A stretch of DNA of 64,000 nt from Parasedimentitalea denitrificans (GCF_011813015.1 NZ_QHLQ01000017.1:32879-96878); one strand, 5' to 3'; shown: positions 24,216 through 33,672, numbered from the stretch's first letter. The notes: generated by a model not told the origin, from the sequence alone. Made by a program: numbers and translations.

Positions 24216-25244
24216 TTAGCTGACGAGCGACATCCGCTCGGCCCGCATCAATTGGCCCATTGTTCGACCAGTATCGACCATACGATTGGAGAAGCCCCAT
24301 TCATTGTCGTACCAAGCGACGACACGGACCAGACCGCCGTCAGTTACTTTGGTCTGAGCAGCCGCAAAGCACGAGGAATGTGGGTCGTGGTTGAAATCGA
24401 TCGAAACCATCGGGTCCTCTTCGTAGGACAGAATGCCCGCTAGGTCGCCGTCTACAGCAGTACGGATGGCTTGGTTGATGGCATCAACTGTGGCTGGGCG
24501 CTCCGGGACGAAACTGAGATCGACCAACGATACGTTCGGGGTTGGAACGCGGATCGCAGATCCTTCTAAGCGACCTTTTAGGTGCGGCAAAACTTCGGCG
24601 ATGGCTGCTGCGGCGCCTGTCGATGTCGGGATCATCGAAACCGATGCCGCGCGGGCCCGGTACAAGTCTTTGTGGCTGGTGTCGTGAGTTGGCTGGTCAC
24701 CGGTAAAGGCATGGATCGTCGTCATGTAGCCGGTCTTGATGCCAAAGGCAGTGTCAAGAACCTTGGCAACAGGCGCCAGGCAGTTGGTGGTACAGGACGC
24801 GTTGGAAACGATGATGTCATCGGCTGTTAGGTCTTCGTGATTGACACCAAAGACAACAGTCCGGTCGATGTCTTTTCCAGGTGCCGAAATCAGCACGCGC
24901 TTAGAGCCGTTTTTCAGGTGCTTTCCTGCCGAGTCGCGCGTGGTGAACAGCCCGGTGCATTCATAGGCCACATCGACATCTTGCCATGGCAGCTCTTCCG
25001 GGTCGCGAATGGCAGTCAGATTAATGCTGTGACGGCCTACATTCAGCTTGCCGTCAGACAAAGTGATCGGGATGCGAAGGCGCCCATGAACACTGTCGTA
25101 TTTCAGAAGATGTGCAAGGGTTTCCGGCGGCGAGAGGTCATTGACGGCCACAACTTCGATATCGCTGGTGTCATTCTCGATCAGCGCACGCAAAACACCT
25201 CGGCCGATCCGGCCAAATCCATTGATAGCGATTTTAAGGGGCAT
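24216..25244 (-). CDS. gap: glyceraldehyde-3-phosphate dehydrogenase
   Basis: About 342 residues from ATG 25244 (RBS GGAG); an in-frame extension to 25337 lacks similarity. It converts glyceraldehyde-3-phosphate to 1,3-bisphosphoglycerate. NAD-site INGFGRIGR opens the protein, the catalytic Cys is in SNASCTTNCLAPV, with the partner His region HAFTGDQ and the phosphate-site residues in WYDNEWGFSNRM. The acidic NAD-site region and cofactor preference were not analysed. It is a single gene, bounded by terminators on both sides. Confidence 0.96.
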   Translation of the reverse strand: MPLKIAINGFGRIGRGVLRALIENDTSDIEVVAVNDLSPPETLAHLLKYDSVHGRLRIPITLSDGKLNVGRHSINLTAIRDPEELPWQDVDVAYECTGLFTTRDSAGKHLKNGSKRVLISAPGKDIDRTVVFGVNHEDLTADDIIVSNASCTTNCLAPVAKVLDTAFGIKTGYMTTIHAFTGDQPTHDTSHKDLYRARAASVSMIPTSTGAAAAIAEVLPHLKGRLEGSAIRVPTPNVSLVDLSFVPERPATVDAINQAIRTAVDGDLAGILSYEEDPMVSIDFNHDPHSSCFAAAQTKVTDGGLVRVVAWYDNEWGFSNRMVDTGRTMGQLMRAERMSLVS

Positions 25245-25409
25245 AGGGACAACTCCGCAAGGGTTCCGAAACTGGTACTGATTTTCTGTGTAGTCAGAGA
25301 TCGCCGTATCGTTATCGCTAACAGTAACAGAAATCAACCCCTGATGCGAAGCTGTGATGCCTACTGTAATCCTCGAGAGTTCAGGTCACACTATAGACGC
25401 GTACGACAC

Positions 25410-25439
25410 AAAAAAGCCCCCCGGCGCGAACCGAGGAGC
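25410..25439 (-). terminator. intrinsic terminator after the iron alcohol dehydrogenase gene
   Basis: On the minus strand GCTCCTCGG-TTCGCG-CCGGGGGGC (9 pairs including G-T) is followed directly by TTTTTT. It ends the leftward amine-catabolism transcript 25 bases after the stop codon. Confidence 0.88.
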
Positions 25440-25463
25440 TTAAGCCGTGAGTGGCTTTCGTTG

Positions 25464-26609
25464 TTACAGGGCTGCTTTGAACAGCTCTGTCAGGTTGGCT
25501 TCCGTTAGCTCAACCGGGTTGCCGCCGCAGGATGGGTCGATGATCGCACCCTTGACCAGCTCAGGGATGCTGGCCTCGGTGACGCCAAGCTCAGCCAGCT
25601 TGCGCGGGATGCCCATGCTATCGTTCAGCTCATCCACATAGGCGCGGAACCCGTCAAAGCCGCCGTCGATGCCCAGATAGGCAGCCGCCTGATCAAAGCG
25701 ATCGGCAATCGCGCTGGCGTTGAACTTCAACACTTCGGGCATACAGACCGCATTGGTGGTGCCGTGGTGGGTGTTGAACACAGCGCCAATTGGGTGGCTC
25801 ATGGCGTGAATGGCGCCCAGACCCTTTTGGAAGCCGGTGGCCCCCATGGCTGCGGCTGACATCATCTGCGCACGCGCTTCGATATCGGTGCCATCGGCAT
25901 AGGCGCGGGGCAGGTAGTCCTTGACCAGGCGCATACCTTCCAGCGCGATGCCCTGCGACATCGGGTGATAATGCGGGGACGAGAAGGCCTCGACACAGTG
26001 GGCAAAGGCATCCAGGCCTGTGCCTGCGGTAATGAACTTGGGCATGCCCACGGTCAGTTCCGGATCACAGATCACCACCGTTGGCAGTACCTTGGGGTGA
26101 AAGATGATCTTTTTGGCGTGGGTGACACTGTCGGTGATGACCGAGGCCCGGCCAACTTCAGATCCGGTGCCGGCGGTGGTTGGCACAGCGATGATTGGCG
26201 CGATGGCGTCTGCATCGGCGCGGGTCCACCAGTCGCCAATGTCCTCAAAATCCCACAGCGGACGGGTTTGACCGGCCATAAAGGCAACCATTTTACCCAG
26301 ATCCAAACCAGAGCCACCGCCAAAAGCAATCACACCGTCGTGGCCACCTTCGTTGTAAGCCGCAACACCAGCTTCAAGATTTTTCTCGTTTGGGTTCGGG
26401 TCAACTTCCGAGAACATGCCGCGGCCCAGGCCTGCAGCTTCCATGATGTCGAGGGTCGACTGGGTCACCGGCAGGCTGGCCAGACCTTTGTCTGTCACCA
26501 GCAGGGGCTTCTTGATGCCAGCCTGCGCACAGGCTTCGGCCAATTCCTTGATCCGGCCAGCGCCGAATTTGATTGCGGTCGGATAGGACCAGTTTCCAAC
26601 AAGGCTCAT
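25464..26609 (-). CDS. iron-containing alcohol dehydrogenase
   Basis: 381 residues from the ATG at 26609, which shares one base with the aldehyde dehydrogenase stop (TGATG) behind GAAGG. Group III Fe-ADH: NAD-loop GGGSGLDLGK, metal-binding segments TGLDAFAHCVEAF and AIHAMSHPIGAVFNTHHG. It oxidises a primary alcohol to an aldehyde. Coupled directly with aldehyde dehydrogenase, it should act on the same substrate. In this cluster, with a glutamine-synthetase-like ligase and an amidohydrolase, the substrate is probably a gamma-glutamylated amino alcohol or the free amino alcohol (inference). Confidence 0.92.
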   Translation of the reverse strand: MSLVGNWSYPTAIKFGAGRIKELAEACAQAGIKKPLLVTDKGLASLPVTQSTLDIMEAAGLGRGMFSEVDPNPNEKNLEAGVAAYNEGGHDGVIAFGGGSGLDLGKMVAFMAGQTRPLWDFEDIGDWWTRADADAIAPIIAVPTTAGTGSEVGRASVITDSVTHAKKIIFHPKVLPTVVICDPELTVGMPKFITAGTGLDAFAHCVEAFSSPHYHPMSQGIALEGMRLVKDYLPRAYADGTDIEARAQMMSAAAMGATGFQKGLGAIHAMSHPIGAVFNTHHGTTNAVCMPEVLKFNASAIADRFDQAAAYLGIDGGFDGFRAYVDELNDSMGIPRKLAELGVTEASIPELVKGAIIDPSCGGNPVELTEANLTELFKAAL

Positions 26610-27991
26610 CAGCTTGTCACCTTCTTTAGATGGTAGGATTTGGGGCGTGTCAGGTTGTGGAACCCAATCACCGATAGGCCGCCACCGCGACCTGTGTCTT
26701 TGCAGCCGGTCCAGCACAGGCCCGGATCCAGATAGTCAGCCCGGTTCATGAACACAGTGCCGGTTTCGATCTGATCACCAACAGCTTGCGCGCGATCCAC
26801 ATCCTGTGTCCACAGCGATGCGGTCAGGCCAAACTGGCTGTCGTTCATTAGCTCGATGGCTTCCTCGTCGGATGACACCTTCATGATGCCAACCACCGGG
26901 CCAAAGCTCTCGTCCTGCATGACGCGCATGTCGTGGGTAACATTGGTCAGGATCTGTGGCGTCAGATAGGCGCCCCCGTCATCCTCGGCCATAGTGTCGA
27001 TGTGGGCCACTGCGCCAGCCTCAACCGCCTCGGCAATCTGATCACGCACTTCCTGGGCAAAGCGTACATTGGCCATGGGACCGATGGTTGTGGCCTCTTC
27101 CAGAGGGTTGCCCAGATTGTAGCCTTTGACGATGGCAATCGCCTTGGCCAGAAACGCATCATACTGGCTTTCGTGTACGTAGATACGCTCGATCCCGCAA
27201 CAGCACTGGCCCGAGTTGAACATGGCGCCGTCGATTAGTGTATCAACGGCTGCATCCAGATCGGCGTCTTCCATGACATAGCCGGGATCTTTGCCGCCCA
27301 GCTCGGTGCCGACACCAGTAAAGGTGCCTGCAGCTGCGCGTTCCATCGCCTTGCCGCCGCCGACTGAGCCGGTGAAGTTGACAAAGTTGAACGCCTTTTT
27401 GGCAATCAGCTCGGATGTGGTGTCGTGATCCAGGAAAACGTTCTGGAACACGTCTTCTGGCACACCCGCACTGTGGAAGGCTGCCGCCATCCGCTCACCC
27501 ACCAGCAGGGTTTGGGTCGCGTGTTTCAGCACCACGGTGTTGCCTGCAATCAAGGCAGGGGCCACAGTGTTGATCGCGGTCATATAGGGGTAGTTCCACG
27601 GGGCAACCACCAGCACCACGCCGTGTGGCACGTGCTTGATGTAACGCTTGAACGTGGCATCTTCACCAACCTCGATATCGGCCAGCGCCTCTTCGGCGAT
27701 GCTTGCCATGTGGCTGGCGCGCTCGTTGAAGCCACCAAACTCACCGCCAAAGCGTACCGGGCGACCCATCATATGGGCCAGTTCAGGCACGATTTCGTCG
27801 TTCATGGCGCCAACAGCAGCAACACCAGCCATGACCAGTTCGGTGCGTTCCGCCAGCGGGCGGGCTGCCCAGGCCGTCTGAGCCGCGCGGGCGCGATCGG
27901 TGGCAGCAAATGCTGTATCTTGCGACAGGGTATCGCGTTCTGCATAAACCGATCCATCGATCGGCGAGATACATTTCAGTGTCTGGCCCAT
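26609..27991 (-). CDS. aldehyde dehydrogenase (NAD(P)-dependent family)
   Basis: 460 residues from ATG 27991, 8 bases after GGAGG; an upstream TTG at 27997 is less likely. ALDH features are clear: PWNYPYM, ELGGKDPGYVMEDAD with the general-base Glu, and the catalytic Cys in NSGQCCCGIE (three adjacent cysteines), then SFGPVVGIM. It turns an aldehyde into the acid. It is coupled to the iron alcohol dehydrogenase gene by TGATG, which points to a two-step alcohol to acid oxidation. A terminator stands between it and the glutamine-synthetase-like gene, so a separate promoter or read-through must exist. Confidence 0.93.
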   Translation of the reverse strand: MGQTLKCISPIDGSVYAERDTLSQDTAFAATDRARAAQTAWAARPLAERTELVMAGVAAVGAMNDEIVPELAHMMGRPVRFGGEFGGFNERASHMASIAEEALADIEVGEDATFKRYIKHVPHGVVLVVAPWNYPYMTAINTVAPALIAGNTVVLKHATQTLLVGERMAAAFHSAGVPEDVFQNVFLDHDTTSELIAKKAFNFVNFTGSVGGGKAMERAAAGTFTGVGTELGGKDPGYVMEDADLDAAVDTLIDGAMFNSGQCCCGIERIYVHESQYDAFLAKAIAIVKGYNLGNPLEEATTIGPMANVRFAQEVRDQIAEAVEAGAVAHIDTMAEDDGGAYLTPQILTNVTHDMRVMQDESFGPVVGIMKVSSDEEAIELMNDSQFGLTASLWTQDVDRAQAVGDQIETGTVFMNRADYLDPGLCWTGCKDTGRGGGLSVIGFHNLTRPKSYHLKKVTS

Positions 27992-28050
27992 TGCCAAACC
28001 TCCAGCTTCAGGGGCAGCAATTGCCCTGTTTCACTATTCAAAGTTCTTCC

Positions 28051-28090
28051 AAAACCACCGCCAAACGCGTCATCTGCCAGCTGGCGGTGG
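28051..28090 (-). terminator. intrinsic terminator after the glutamine-synthetase-like gene
   Basis: Minus strand: CCACCGCC (28083-28090) and GGCGGTGG (28055-28062) pair, followed by TTTTGG. The loop holds the palindrome GCCAGCTGGC that could extend the structure. It lies 15 bases after the stop codon. Confidence 0.75.
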
Positions 28091-28104
28091 GATTTCGAAT
28101 TCAA

Positions 28105-29457
28105 TCAGACCTGTTCGAAACCGCGGGCGATTTCATAGTCGGTCACAACCCGGTCAAAGTCTTCAACCTCAACCTCGGCGGCGCGGGTGTAGTGGTCAAC
28201 TACATCATCACCCAATGCAGCACGCAGCATTTCCGAACCCTTCAACGTGACCGCCGCATCACGCAGCGTGTTTGGGATCATGCCAGTGTTGCCTTGGTAG
28301 ACATCACCCTTGGTTGGCTCTTGCAGCTCCAGGCCTTCTTCGATCCCGGCGATACCAGCGGCTAGCATGCCAGCCATCGCCAGATAGGGATTCATATCGG
28401 ATCCCGGAATGCGGCATTCCACACGGATCGCCTTAGATCCAACGCCACACAGACGATAGCCTGCGGTGCGGTTGTCCACTGACCAAATAATCCGGGTTGG
28501 GGCAAAGGTGCCCTTCATGAAGCGTTTGTAGCTGTTGATATAGGGCGCCATGAAGGCGGTGTAGTCGGGTGCATATTTCAGCAGGCCGGCCATGTAGTTC
28601 TTCATCAGCGGTGACATGCCCAGCGGGTCGCTCTCATCAAAGAACGCAGGCGCGCCATCTTTCCACAGCGACTGGTGCACGTGGCTGGACGAGCCAACCT
28701 TGTCGTGGCTCCATTTGGGCAGGAAGGTCACCGCGTGACCCTCTTGATGCGCGATCTCCTTGATCGCGTGCTTGGCAATGGTGTGAAACTCAGCCGTGTT
28801 CATCGCATTAGCGTACTTGATGTTGAGCTCTTCCTGGCCGGTTTCGGCCTCGCCCTTGGAGTTCTCGATCGGCAGGCCCGCATTCCACAGATGGTTGCGG
28901 ATCGGGCGCATCACGTGTTCCTCGCGCGAGGTCTGCATGATGTTGTAATCTTCGTTGACGCCAGAAATCGGCTCCAGATCGCGGTAGCCCGACTTGCGGA
29001 TCTCGTCAAAGCTCTTCTCGAACAGGAAAAACTCCAGCTCGGTGGCGGTCATCGGCTCGTAGCCCATGGCCTGCAAACGCTGAACCTGCTTCTTCAGGAT
29101 GGCGCGCGGCGAGTGGGGGACTTCTTTGTGGGTGTGGTGATCCAGTACATCACAGAGCACCATCACAGTGCCTTCAAGCCACGGCACCGGGCGCAATGTA
29201 GCCAGATCCGGCTTCATGACGTAATCGCCATAGCCGCGTTCCCAGCTGGTGGATTCGTAACCATCCGGTGTGGCCATCTGCAGATCGGTGGCCAGCAGAT
29301 AGTTGCAGCAATGGGTTTCTTCCCATGCGCCTGCCACAAAGTGACCAGCATGGAAGCGTTTGCCCATCAGGCGGCCCTGCATGTCCACCAGGCAGACCAG
29401 AACGGTATCAACGGTGCCATCGGCAACCTGTTCTTTAAGCGTGTCGAAGGAAAGCAT
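28105..29457 (-). CDS. glutamine-synthetase-family gamma-glutamyl-amine ligase
   Basis: About 450 residues; start ATG 29457 with AAAGGT, as the residues before it in a longer frame look random. GS type I fold: TATELEFFLF, metal-site ETGQEELNIKYANAM, HxNxS-like HQEGHAVTFLPKW with SSSHVHQSLW, and RIPGSDMNPYLAMAGML. Sequences of this branch (GlnT, PuuA and IpuC-like) join glutamate to an amine rather than to ammonia. No adenylylation-type tail is evident. Placed among a TRAP importer, alcohol and aldehyde dehydrogenases and an N-formylglutamate-amidohydrolase-like enzyme, it probably starts a gamma-glutamyl pathway for an imported amine. Confidence 0.88.
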   Translation of the reverse strand: MLSFDTLKEQVADGTVDTVLVCLVDMQGRLMGKRFHAGHFVAGAWEETHCCNYLLATDLQMATPDGYESTSWERGYGDYVMKPDLATLRPVPWLEGTVMVLCDVLDHHTHKEVPHSPRAILKKQVQRLQAMGYEPMTATELEFFLFEKSFDEIRKSGYRDLEPISGVNEDYNIMQTSREEHVMRPIRNHLWNAGLPIENSKGEAETGQEELNIKYANAMNTAEFHTIAKHAIKEIAHQEGHAVTFLPKWSHDKVGSSSHVHQSLWKDGAPAFFDESDPLGMSPLMKNYMAGLLKYAPDYTAFMAPYINSYKRFMKGTFAPTRIIWSVDNRTAGYRLCGVGSKAIRVECRIPGSDMNPYLAMAGMLAAGIAGIEEGLELQEPTKGDVYQGNTGMIPNTLRDAAVTLKGSEMLRAALGDDVVDHYTRAAEVEVEDFDRVVTDYEIARGFEQV

Positions 29458-29517
29458 GAGCAACCTTTGTAATGTTAGGCCGGGCAATCAATTTGCATCC
29501 GGAATTTGTCAAGGAAG

Positions 29518-29544
29518 GGAGCTGGCCCGCATGGGGCCAACTCC
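29518..29544 (-). terminator. hairpin between dctP and the glutamine-synthetase-like gene
   Basis: GGAGCTGGCCC (29518-29528) pairs with GGGCCAACTCC (29534-29544) over 11 positions with one mismatch. There is no T run, so it may partly stop transcription or protect the abundant dctP message. Confidence 0.5.
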
Positions 29545-29562
29545 GATGATATGTAGTCAGTC

Positions 29563-30597
29563 TTAGCCGTAACGATAAGGGCGGCCAGCCGCCTGCATGT
29601 CGGCGTTGTACTTCTTGAAGATCTCGACAACCTTGGCCTTTGTTGGGCTTTCGGCTGCGATTTCGTCCCAGAACTTGACCGCTGCGTCTTCGACGGTCTT
29701 CCACTCTTCATCAGGGATCGAAGTGAGCTCCATTTTTGGACCATTGACTCGCAGCGAAGCTTCGCCACCCCAGTACCACCACTGACGATAGTAGTGCGAC
29801 TGGTCACAGCAAGCGCGGAACAGGGTCTGCATATCTTCTGGAAGCTCGTTCCAGCGGCCTTGGTTGGCAAAGAAGGACCCGGCCCATGCGCCCGAGATGT
29901 TGTTGGTCAGGAAATAGTTGGTCACGTCAGCCCAGCCAACGGTGTAATCTTCGGTGATGCCGGACCATGCAATACCGTCCAGCTCGCCTGTTTGTACCGC
30001 AACTTCGATGTCTTCCCATGGCAGTGTCACTGGAACAACGCCAAACTGGCTCAGGAAACGACCAGCAGTTGGGAAGGTAAAGACGCGCTTGCCTTTCAGA
30101 TCAGCCAAGGACCGGATTGGGTCTTTGGTGGCAAAGTGGCACGGATCCCATGCACCAGCCGAGATGTGCTTGACGCCAACCTTGGAATACTCTTCGTCCC
30201 AGATCTCGTTCAGGCCGTACTGGTTGAACAGCACTGGCACGTCCAGGCTGTAGCGCGAACCAAACGGGAAGTAGCCGCCAAATACGGTGACTTCGGTAGG
30301 CGACGCCATCGAATCATCGTCGGACTGAACCGCATCAATAGTGCCGCGCTGCATGGCGCGGAACAGCTCGCCAGTAGGGACCAGCTGGTCAGCATAGAAC
30401 AGTTCGATCTGCATGCGGTCGCCTGCGATCTTGTTGAACATGTCGATGGCAGGCTTGATCACGTGCTCACCCAGCGAAGCACCGGCATAGGTCTGCATGC
30501 GCCACTTGATGGTGCTTGATGCCAGAGCAGGCGTGGCCAGTGGTGCAGCCATTGCGCCCGCACCAGCGGTGGTTAGAAACTTACGTCTTGTCGTCAT
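29563..30597 (-). CDS. TRAP transporter substrate-binding protein (DctP family)
   Basis: 344 residues with a TAT-type signal (TTRRKFLTTAGAG, cleavage near ALA). The DctP fold is recognised by FYADQLVPTGELFRAMQ, then KGKRVFTFPTAGRFLSQFG and ELDGIAWSGITEDYTVGW. It binds the solute in the periplasm and delivers it to DctQM. The binding-site Arg of carboxylate-binding TRAP proteins aligns near the KGKRVF/AGRF segment, so the ligand may be acidic or zwitterionic. RBS AAGGAG. Order on the minus strand is amidohydrolase, dctQ, dctM, dctP, ligase. Confidence 0.93.
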   Translation of the reverse strand: MTTRRKFLTTAGAGAMAAPLATPALASSTIKWRMQTYAGASLGEHVIKPAIDMFNKIAGDRMQIELFYADQLVPTGELFRAMQRGTIDAVQSDDDSMASPTEVTVFGGYFPFGSRYSLDVPVLFNQYGLNEIWDEEYSKVGVKHISAGAWDPCHFATKDPIRSLADLKGKRVFTFPTAGRFLSQFGVVPVTLPWEDIEVAVQTGELDGIAWSGITEDYTVGWADVTNYFLTNNISGAWAGSFFANQGRWNELPEDMQTLFRACCDQSHYYRQWWYWGGEASLRVNGPKMELTSIPDEEWKTVEDAAVKFWDEIAAESPTKAKVVEIFKKYNADMQAAGRPYRYG

Positions 30598-30648
30598 AGT
30601 CGTTTCTCCTTGTTAAAATACGGCCCCCTGTCGGGGCTCTTTTTGTGA

Positions 30649-32151
30649 TTATTTTCCGTACACGTAGTCAGGTAGCCATATGGCGATCTGTGGGAAGATC
30701 ATGACCAGTGCCAATGCCGAGACCATGATCAGCGCAAAGGGGATGATCGAGATATAGATGTCGCGCAGCGAGATTTCCGGCGGCGCCATTGCTCGCATCA
30801 GGAACAGGTTATAGCCAAACGGCGGTGTCATATAGGCGATCTGGGTGGTGATGGTGTAGAGCACGCCGTACCAGATCAGGTCGAAACCCAGTTCGCCAAC
30901 CAGCGGCACATAGAGCGGCGCTACGATCACCAGCATGGCGGTGTCATCCAGGAATGTGCCCATCAGCAAGAAGCTGACCTGCATCAGGATCAGGATCATC
31001 CATGGGCTAAGACCCAGCTGGCTGGTGAACAGGTCCTTGATCGCATTGACCGCGCCAAGACCGTCAAAGATCGCACCAAAGCCAAGCGCCGCCAGAATGA
31101 TCCACATGAACATGCAGGAAATGCCCAGCGTTGAACGGACCGAGGTTTCAAACACCTCTTTGTTCATCCGGCCCTTCAGCACTGCCGCCACAAAGGCGGT
31201 CATCGCACCAATGGCAGAGCTTTCCACCAGCGAGGTCCAGCCGTTGACAAAGGGCACCATCATCGCAGCAAAGATCGCCAGAGGCAGCACGCCTGAGAAC
31301 AGCAGCCGGTGCTTTTCCTTCATGAAGATGTCTTTGTAGAACATCGGGTTGTGGCGAAGTACAAAGGATGCAACCGCAGCAGCCAGCGCAATACCAGCGG
31401 TGGTCTTGGCGTCAGCGATACCCCCCAGCGCCAGCAAGGGCAGGATGATCAGTGTGCCCAGAACAATGTAGTTCAGACGCAGTGGGTGGTCCGAGATCCG
31501 TTCAAACTCGGCCAGATCCTCGGGTTTCATCGCTGGCCCCAGATGCGGCTGAATACGGGCGCGCAGATAGATGTAGATGATGAACATCGTCGCCATCATC
31601 AACCCCGGCAGCACGCCCGCCAGCCACAGCTGACCCACGGGCTGGCGTGCGATCATCGCATAAAGCACCAGGACCACCGAAGGCGGCACCAGAATGCCAA
31701 GTGATGATCCGGCCTGAACTACACCGGTCACCAGAACCTTGTCATAGCCGCGCCGCAGTAGTTCGGGCAGGGCGATGGTGGCGCCAATGGCCATACCGGC
31801 AACCGACAATCCGTTCATAGCCGATACCAGAACCATCAAGCCGATGGTGCCGATGGCAAGGCCACCTTTGACCGGTCCCATCCAGACGTGGAACATCTTG
31901 TACAGATCATCAGCGATCTTGGATTCTGACAGCACATAGCCCATGAAAATAAACATCGGCAGCGTCAGCATCGGATACCATTTCATCAGCTTCATGGCTG
32001 CGGCAAATGGAATATCCGACCCCCCGACGCCCCACAGGGCCATACCGGCGGCAGCTCCAATGAAACCAATGGCGCCAAACACACGCTGGCCAGTCATCAG
32101 CATCAGCATCATACCGCTGAACATCAGGATTGCGATCAATTCATATGACAT
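30649..32151 (-). CDS. dctM: TRAP transporter large permease (DctM family)
   Basis: About 500 residues, twelve or more membrane segments, longer than the 425-residue DctM norm through extra loops and a helical insertion in the middle (about 200-330). Family marks are LPMFIFMGYVLSESKIADDL at the N-terminus, GPVKGGLAIGTIGLMVLVSAM, GSSLGILVPPSVVLVLY and FLDDTAMLVIVAPLYVP near the end. It is the sodium-driven channel subunit. Its ATG shares one base with the dctQ stop (TGATG). Confidence 0.94.
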   Translation of the reverse strand: MSYELIAILMFSGMMLMLMTGQRVFGAIGFIGAAAGMALWGVGGSDIPFAAAMKLMKWYPMLTLPMFIFMGYVLSESKIADDLYKMFHVWMGPVKGGLAIGTIGLMVLVSAMNGLSVAGMAIGATIALPELLRRGYDKVLVTGVVQAGSSLGILVPPSVVLVLYAMIARQPVGQLWLAGVLPGLMMATMFIIYIYLRARIQPHLGPAMKPEDLAEFERISDHPLRLNYIVLGTLIILPLLALGGIADAKTTAGIALAAAVASFVLRHNPMFYKDIFMKEKHRLLFSGVLPLAIFAAMMVPFVNGWTSLVESSAIGAMTAFVAAVLKGRMNKEVFETSVRSTLGISCMFMWIILAALGFGAIFDGLGAVNAIKDLFTSQLGLSPWMILILMQVSFLLMGTFLDDTAMLVIVAPLYVPLVGELGFDLIWYGVLYTITTQIAYMTPPFGYNLFLMRAMAPPEISLRDIYISIIPFALIMVSALALVMIFPQIAIWLPDYVYGK

Positions 32152-32747
32152 CAGAGGTCAACTCCACGAAGACGTCCGATATCCCGGAACAGTTCTGCAA
32201 GGCTTTGCAACAGCATCAGGATGACCCCGATGCAGAGCATGGATTTTACTGGCCACAGGAAGGGTCGCCAGGCGGTTGGGCTGCGTTCCAGATAACCGAG
32301 CTTTTCGCTGGCTCCGGTCACACCGTCGGTCAGGAAGGTCTTGAACAGATCCCAGAAGAACGAGAACGGCTCGACCCCGAAATAGCCAATGGAATAGGCG
32401 GTAGATCCGACAGCGCCAAAAAGCAGTACGCCAAGATAGAACATCAGGAACAACACGGTAAAGGCATCAACCCAGGCTTTGGTCTTGGTTGACCAGCCGC
32501 CATAGAACAGGTCCATCCGCACGTTTGATCCCATCTGGATCGAATAGGGACCACCCAGAATGTAGTATGCCACCATCACAAACTGCGCTGTTTCCAGCGT
32601 CCAGATTGACGGGTAGAAAAACGTCTTGGAAATCGACGACCACAGCAGTACGCCAACCAGTACAAAGATCAGGTACATGGCGATCCGGCCGATAAAGCGG
32701 TTCATCGCATCCACGCCACGGATATATCCGGTTATCACTCTAGGCAT
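32151..32747 (-). CDS. dctQ: TRAP transporter small permease (DctQ family)
   Basis: 198 residues with four hydrophobic helices and the typical QMGSNVRMDLFYGGWSTK block after helix 2. It is longer than most DctQ because of a loop with YFGVEPFSFFWDLFKTF; this goes with the enlarged DctM. The start lies 8 bases inside the end of the amidohydrolase gene, with AAGGGGA as ribosome site, so the enzyme and transporter are translationally coupled. Confidence 0.9.
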   Translation of the reverse strand: MPRVITGYIRGVDAMNRFIGRIAMYLIFVLVGVLLWSSISKTFFYPSIWTLETAQFVMVAYYILGGPYSIQMGSNVRMDLFYGGWSTKTKAWVDAFTVLFLMFYLGVLLFGAVGSTAYSIGYFGVEPFSFFWDLFKTFLTDGVTGASEKLGYLERSPTAWRPFLWPVKSMLCIGVILMLLQSLAELFRDIGRLRGVDL

Positions 32748-33525
32748 TGCTGTCCCCTTGTTGCGCCAGATCTGCCAGCGCAGGCTGGATCAGGGTCAAT
32801 AGCTCTTCGGCCATTGCGGTTTCATCTTCTGGAGTGCGAACCAGATCGTTGCGAACTTCGATCATCACATTGGCCAAACCATGCGCAAGCCCGTGAATTC
32901 GCAATGAGTGAGTGACGCCATCCTGTGGGCCGTAAGGCTCGTTGCGCTCAACCCGGCGGTTCGGCAGCAGATCGGCGTGGGCCAACATGGCATCGGCCAT
33001 CGAACTATCATCGTCATGCAAAATGCCGATCTCAACGGCACGCTGTTGGCCGTAATAGACCGGAGTAAAGCTGTGGATGGTGATCAGCACCGTCTGCAAC
33101 CCTGCGGCCTTACGCGCCTGGACCATATCGGTGACAGCGTCACAGAACGGGATATAGATCTCGTCGGTTCGCGCCTGACGCTGCGTCGCAGTCAGATTCT
33201 GGTTGCCGGGCACTTCGATCAGTTCAGACTTCGCGGGCATAGCTGATGCCGCTTCGGGAGGGCGATTGCAGTCATAAACCAGTCGCGACACCCGGCTTGC
33301 CACCATGGGTGAATTCAGGGCTTCGCTTAGATACAGTGCAATGTTCCGTGCGCCGGGGTCCCAAGCAGCATGGCTGTCGCGATCCTCGGCCCGCAGTCCC
33401 AACCCAGAATAGGCATCAGGAATGTGATTGCTGGCGTGCTCGCACAGGATCAACGCAACACCGGATCCCTCCGGGTTGTTGATTTCCACGACCTCAGCGT
33501 GAGCGTTGGATTCGCCCAAAGACAT
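32740..33525 (-). CDS. N-formylglutamate amidohydrolase-family enzyme
   Basis: About 261 residues; the ATG at 33525 follows GGGGAG, and upstream in-frame residues are dropped. FGase family signs: LILCEHASNHIP near the N-terminus (metal-site Glu-His), SRLVYDCNRPP, LITIHSFTPVYYG and a C-terminal VMIEVRNDL with conserved Glu-Arg-Asn. These zinc enzymes cleave acyl-glutamate amides. It heads the TRAP operon, and the cluster has no histidine-degradation genes. I therefore suggest it hydrolyses a gamma-glutamyl or related amide made by the ligase downstream. The substrate is inferred, not shown. Confidence 0.85.
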   Translation of the reverse strand: MSLGESNAHAEVVEINNPEGSGVALILCEHASNHIPDAYSGLGLRAEDRDSHAAWDPGARNIALYLSEALNSPMVASRVSRLVYDCNRPPEAASAMPAKSELIEVPGNQNLTATQRQARTDEIYIPFCDAVTDMVQARKAAGLQTVLITIHSFTPVYYGQQRAVEIGILHDDDSSMADAMLAHADLLPNRRVERNEPYGPQDGVTHSLRIHGLAHGLANVMIEVRNDLVRTPEDETAMAEELLTLIQPALADLAQQGDSNA

Positions 33526-33548
33526 ACATGACTCCCCATTTTGGAAAA

Positions 33549-33577
33549 ATCTTTTCATGAACTTTGATTTGTGTCAA
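33549..33577 (-). promoter_or_regulatory. possible promoter of the amidohydrolase-TRAP operon
   Basis: Minus strand TTGACA (33572-33577), 17 bases, then AAAGAT (33549-33554), 24 bases before the ATG at 33525. The -35 box is perfect and the -10 poor. It lies in the divergent gap with the RpiR regulator, which probably controls it. Confidence 0.35.
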
Positions 33578-33672
33578 TATAATTTCAGAAGACAGTTTGC
33601 TCGCAAGGGCGAAGGCCTTCTCTTTGCGATACATGTGCTCTAAAAAGCGGCATTCAGCATGGGATTAGTATT

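Noticed and set aside
28675..29472. 265-codon open frame opposite the glutamine-synthetase-like gene
   Set aside because: A shadow of the GS gene; no domain recognised.
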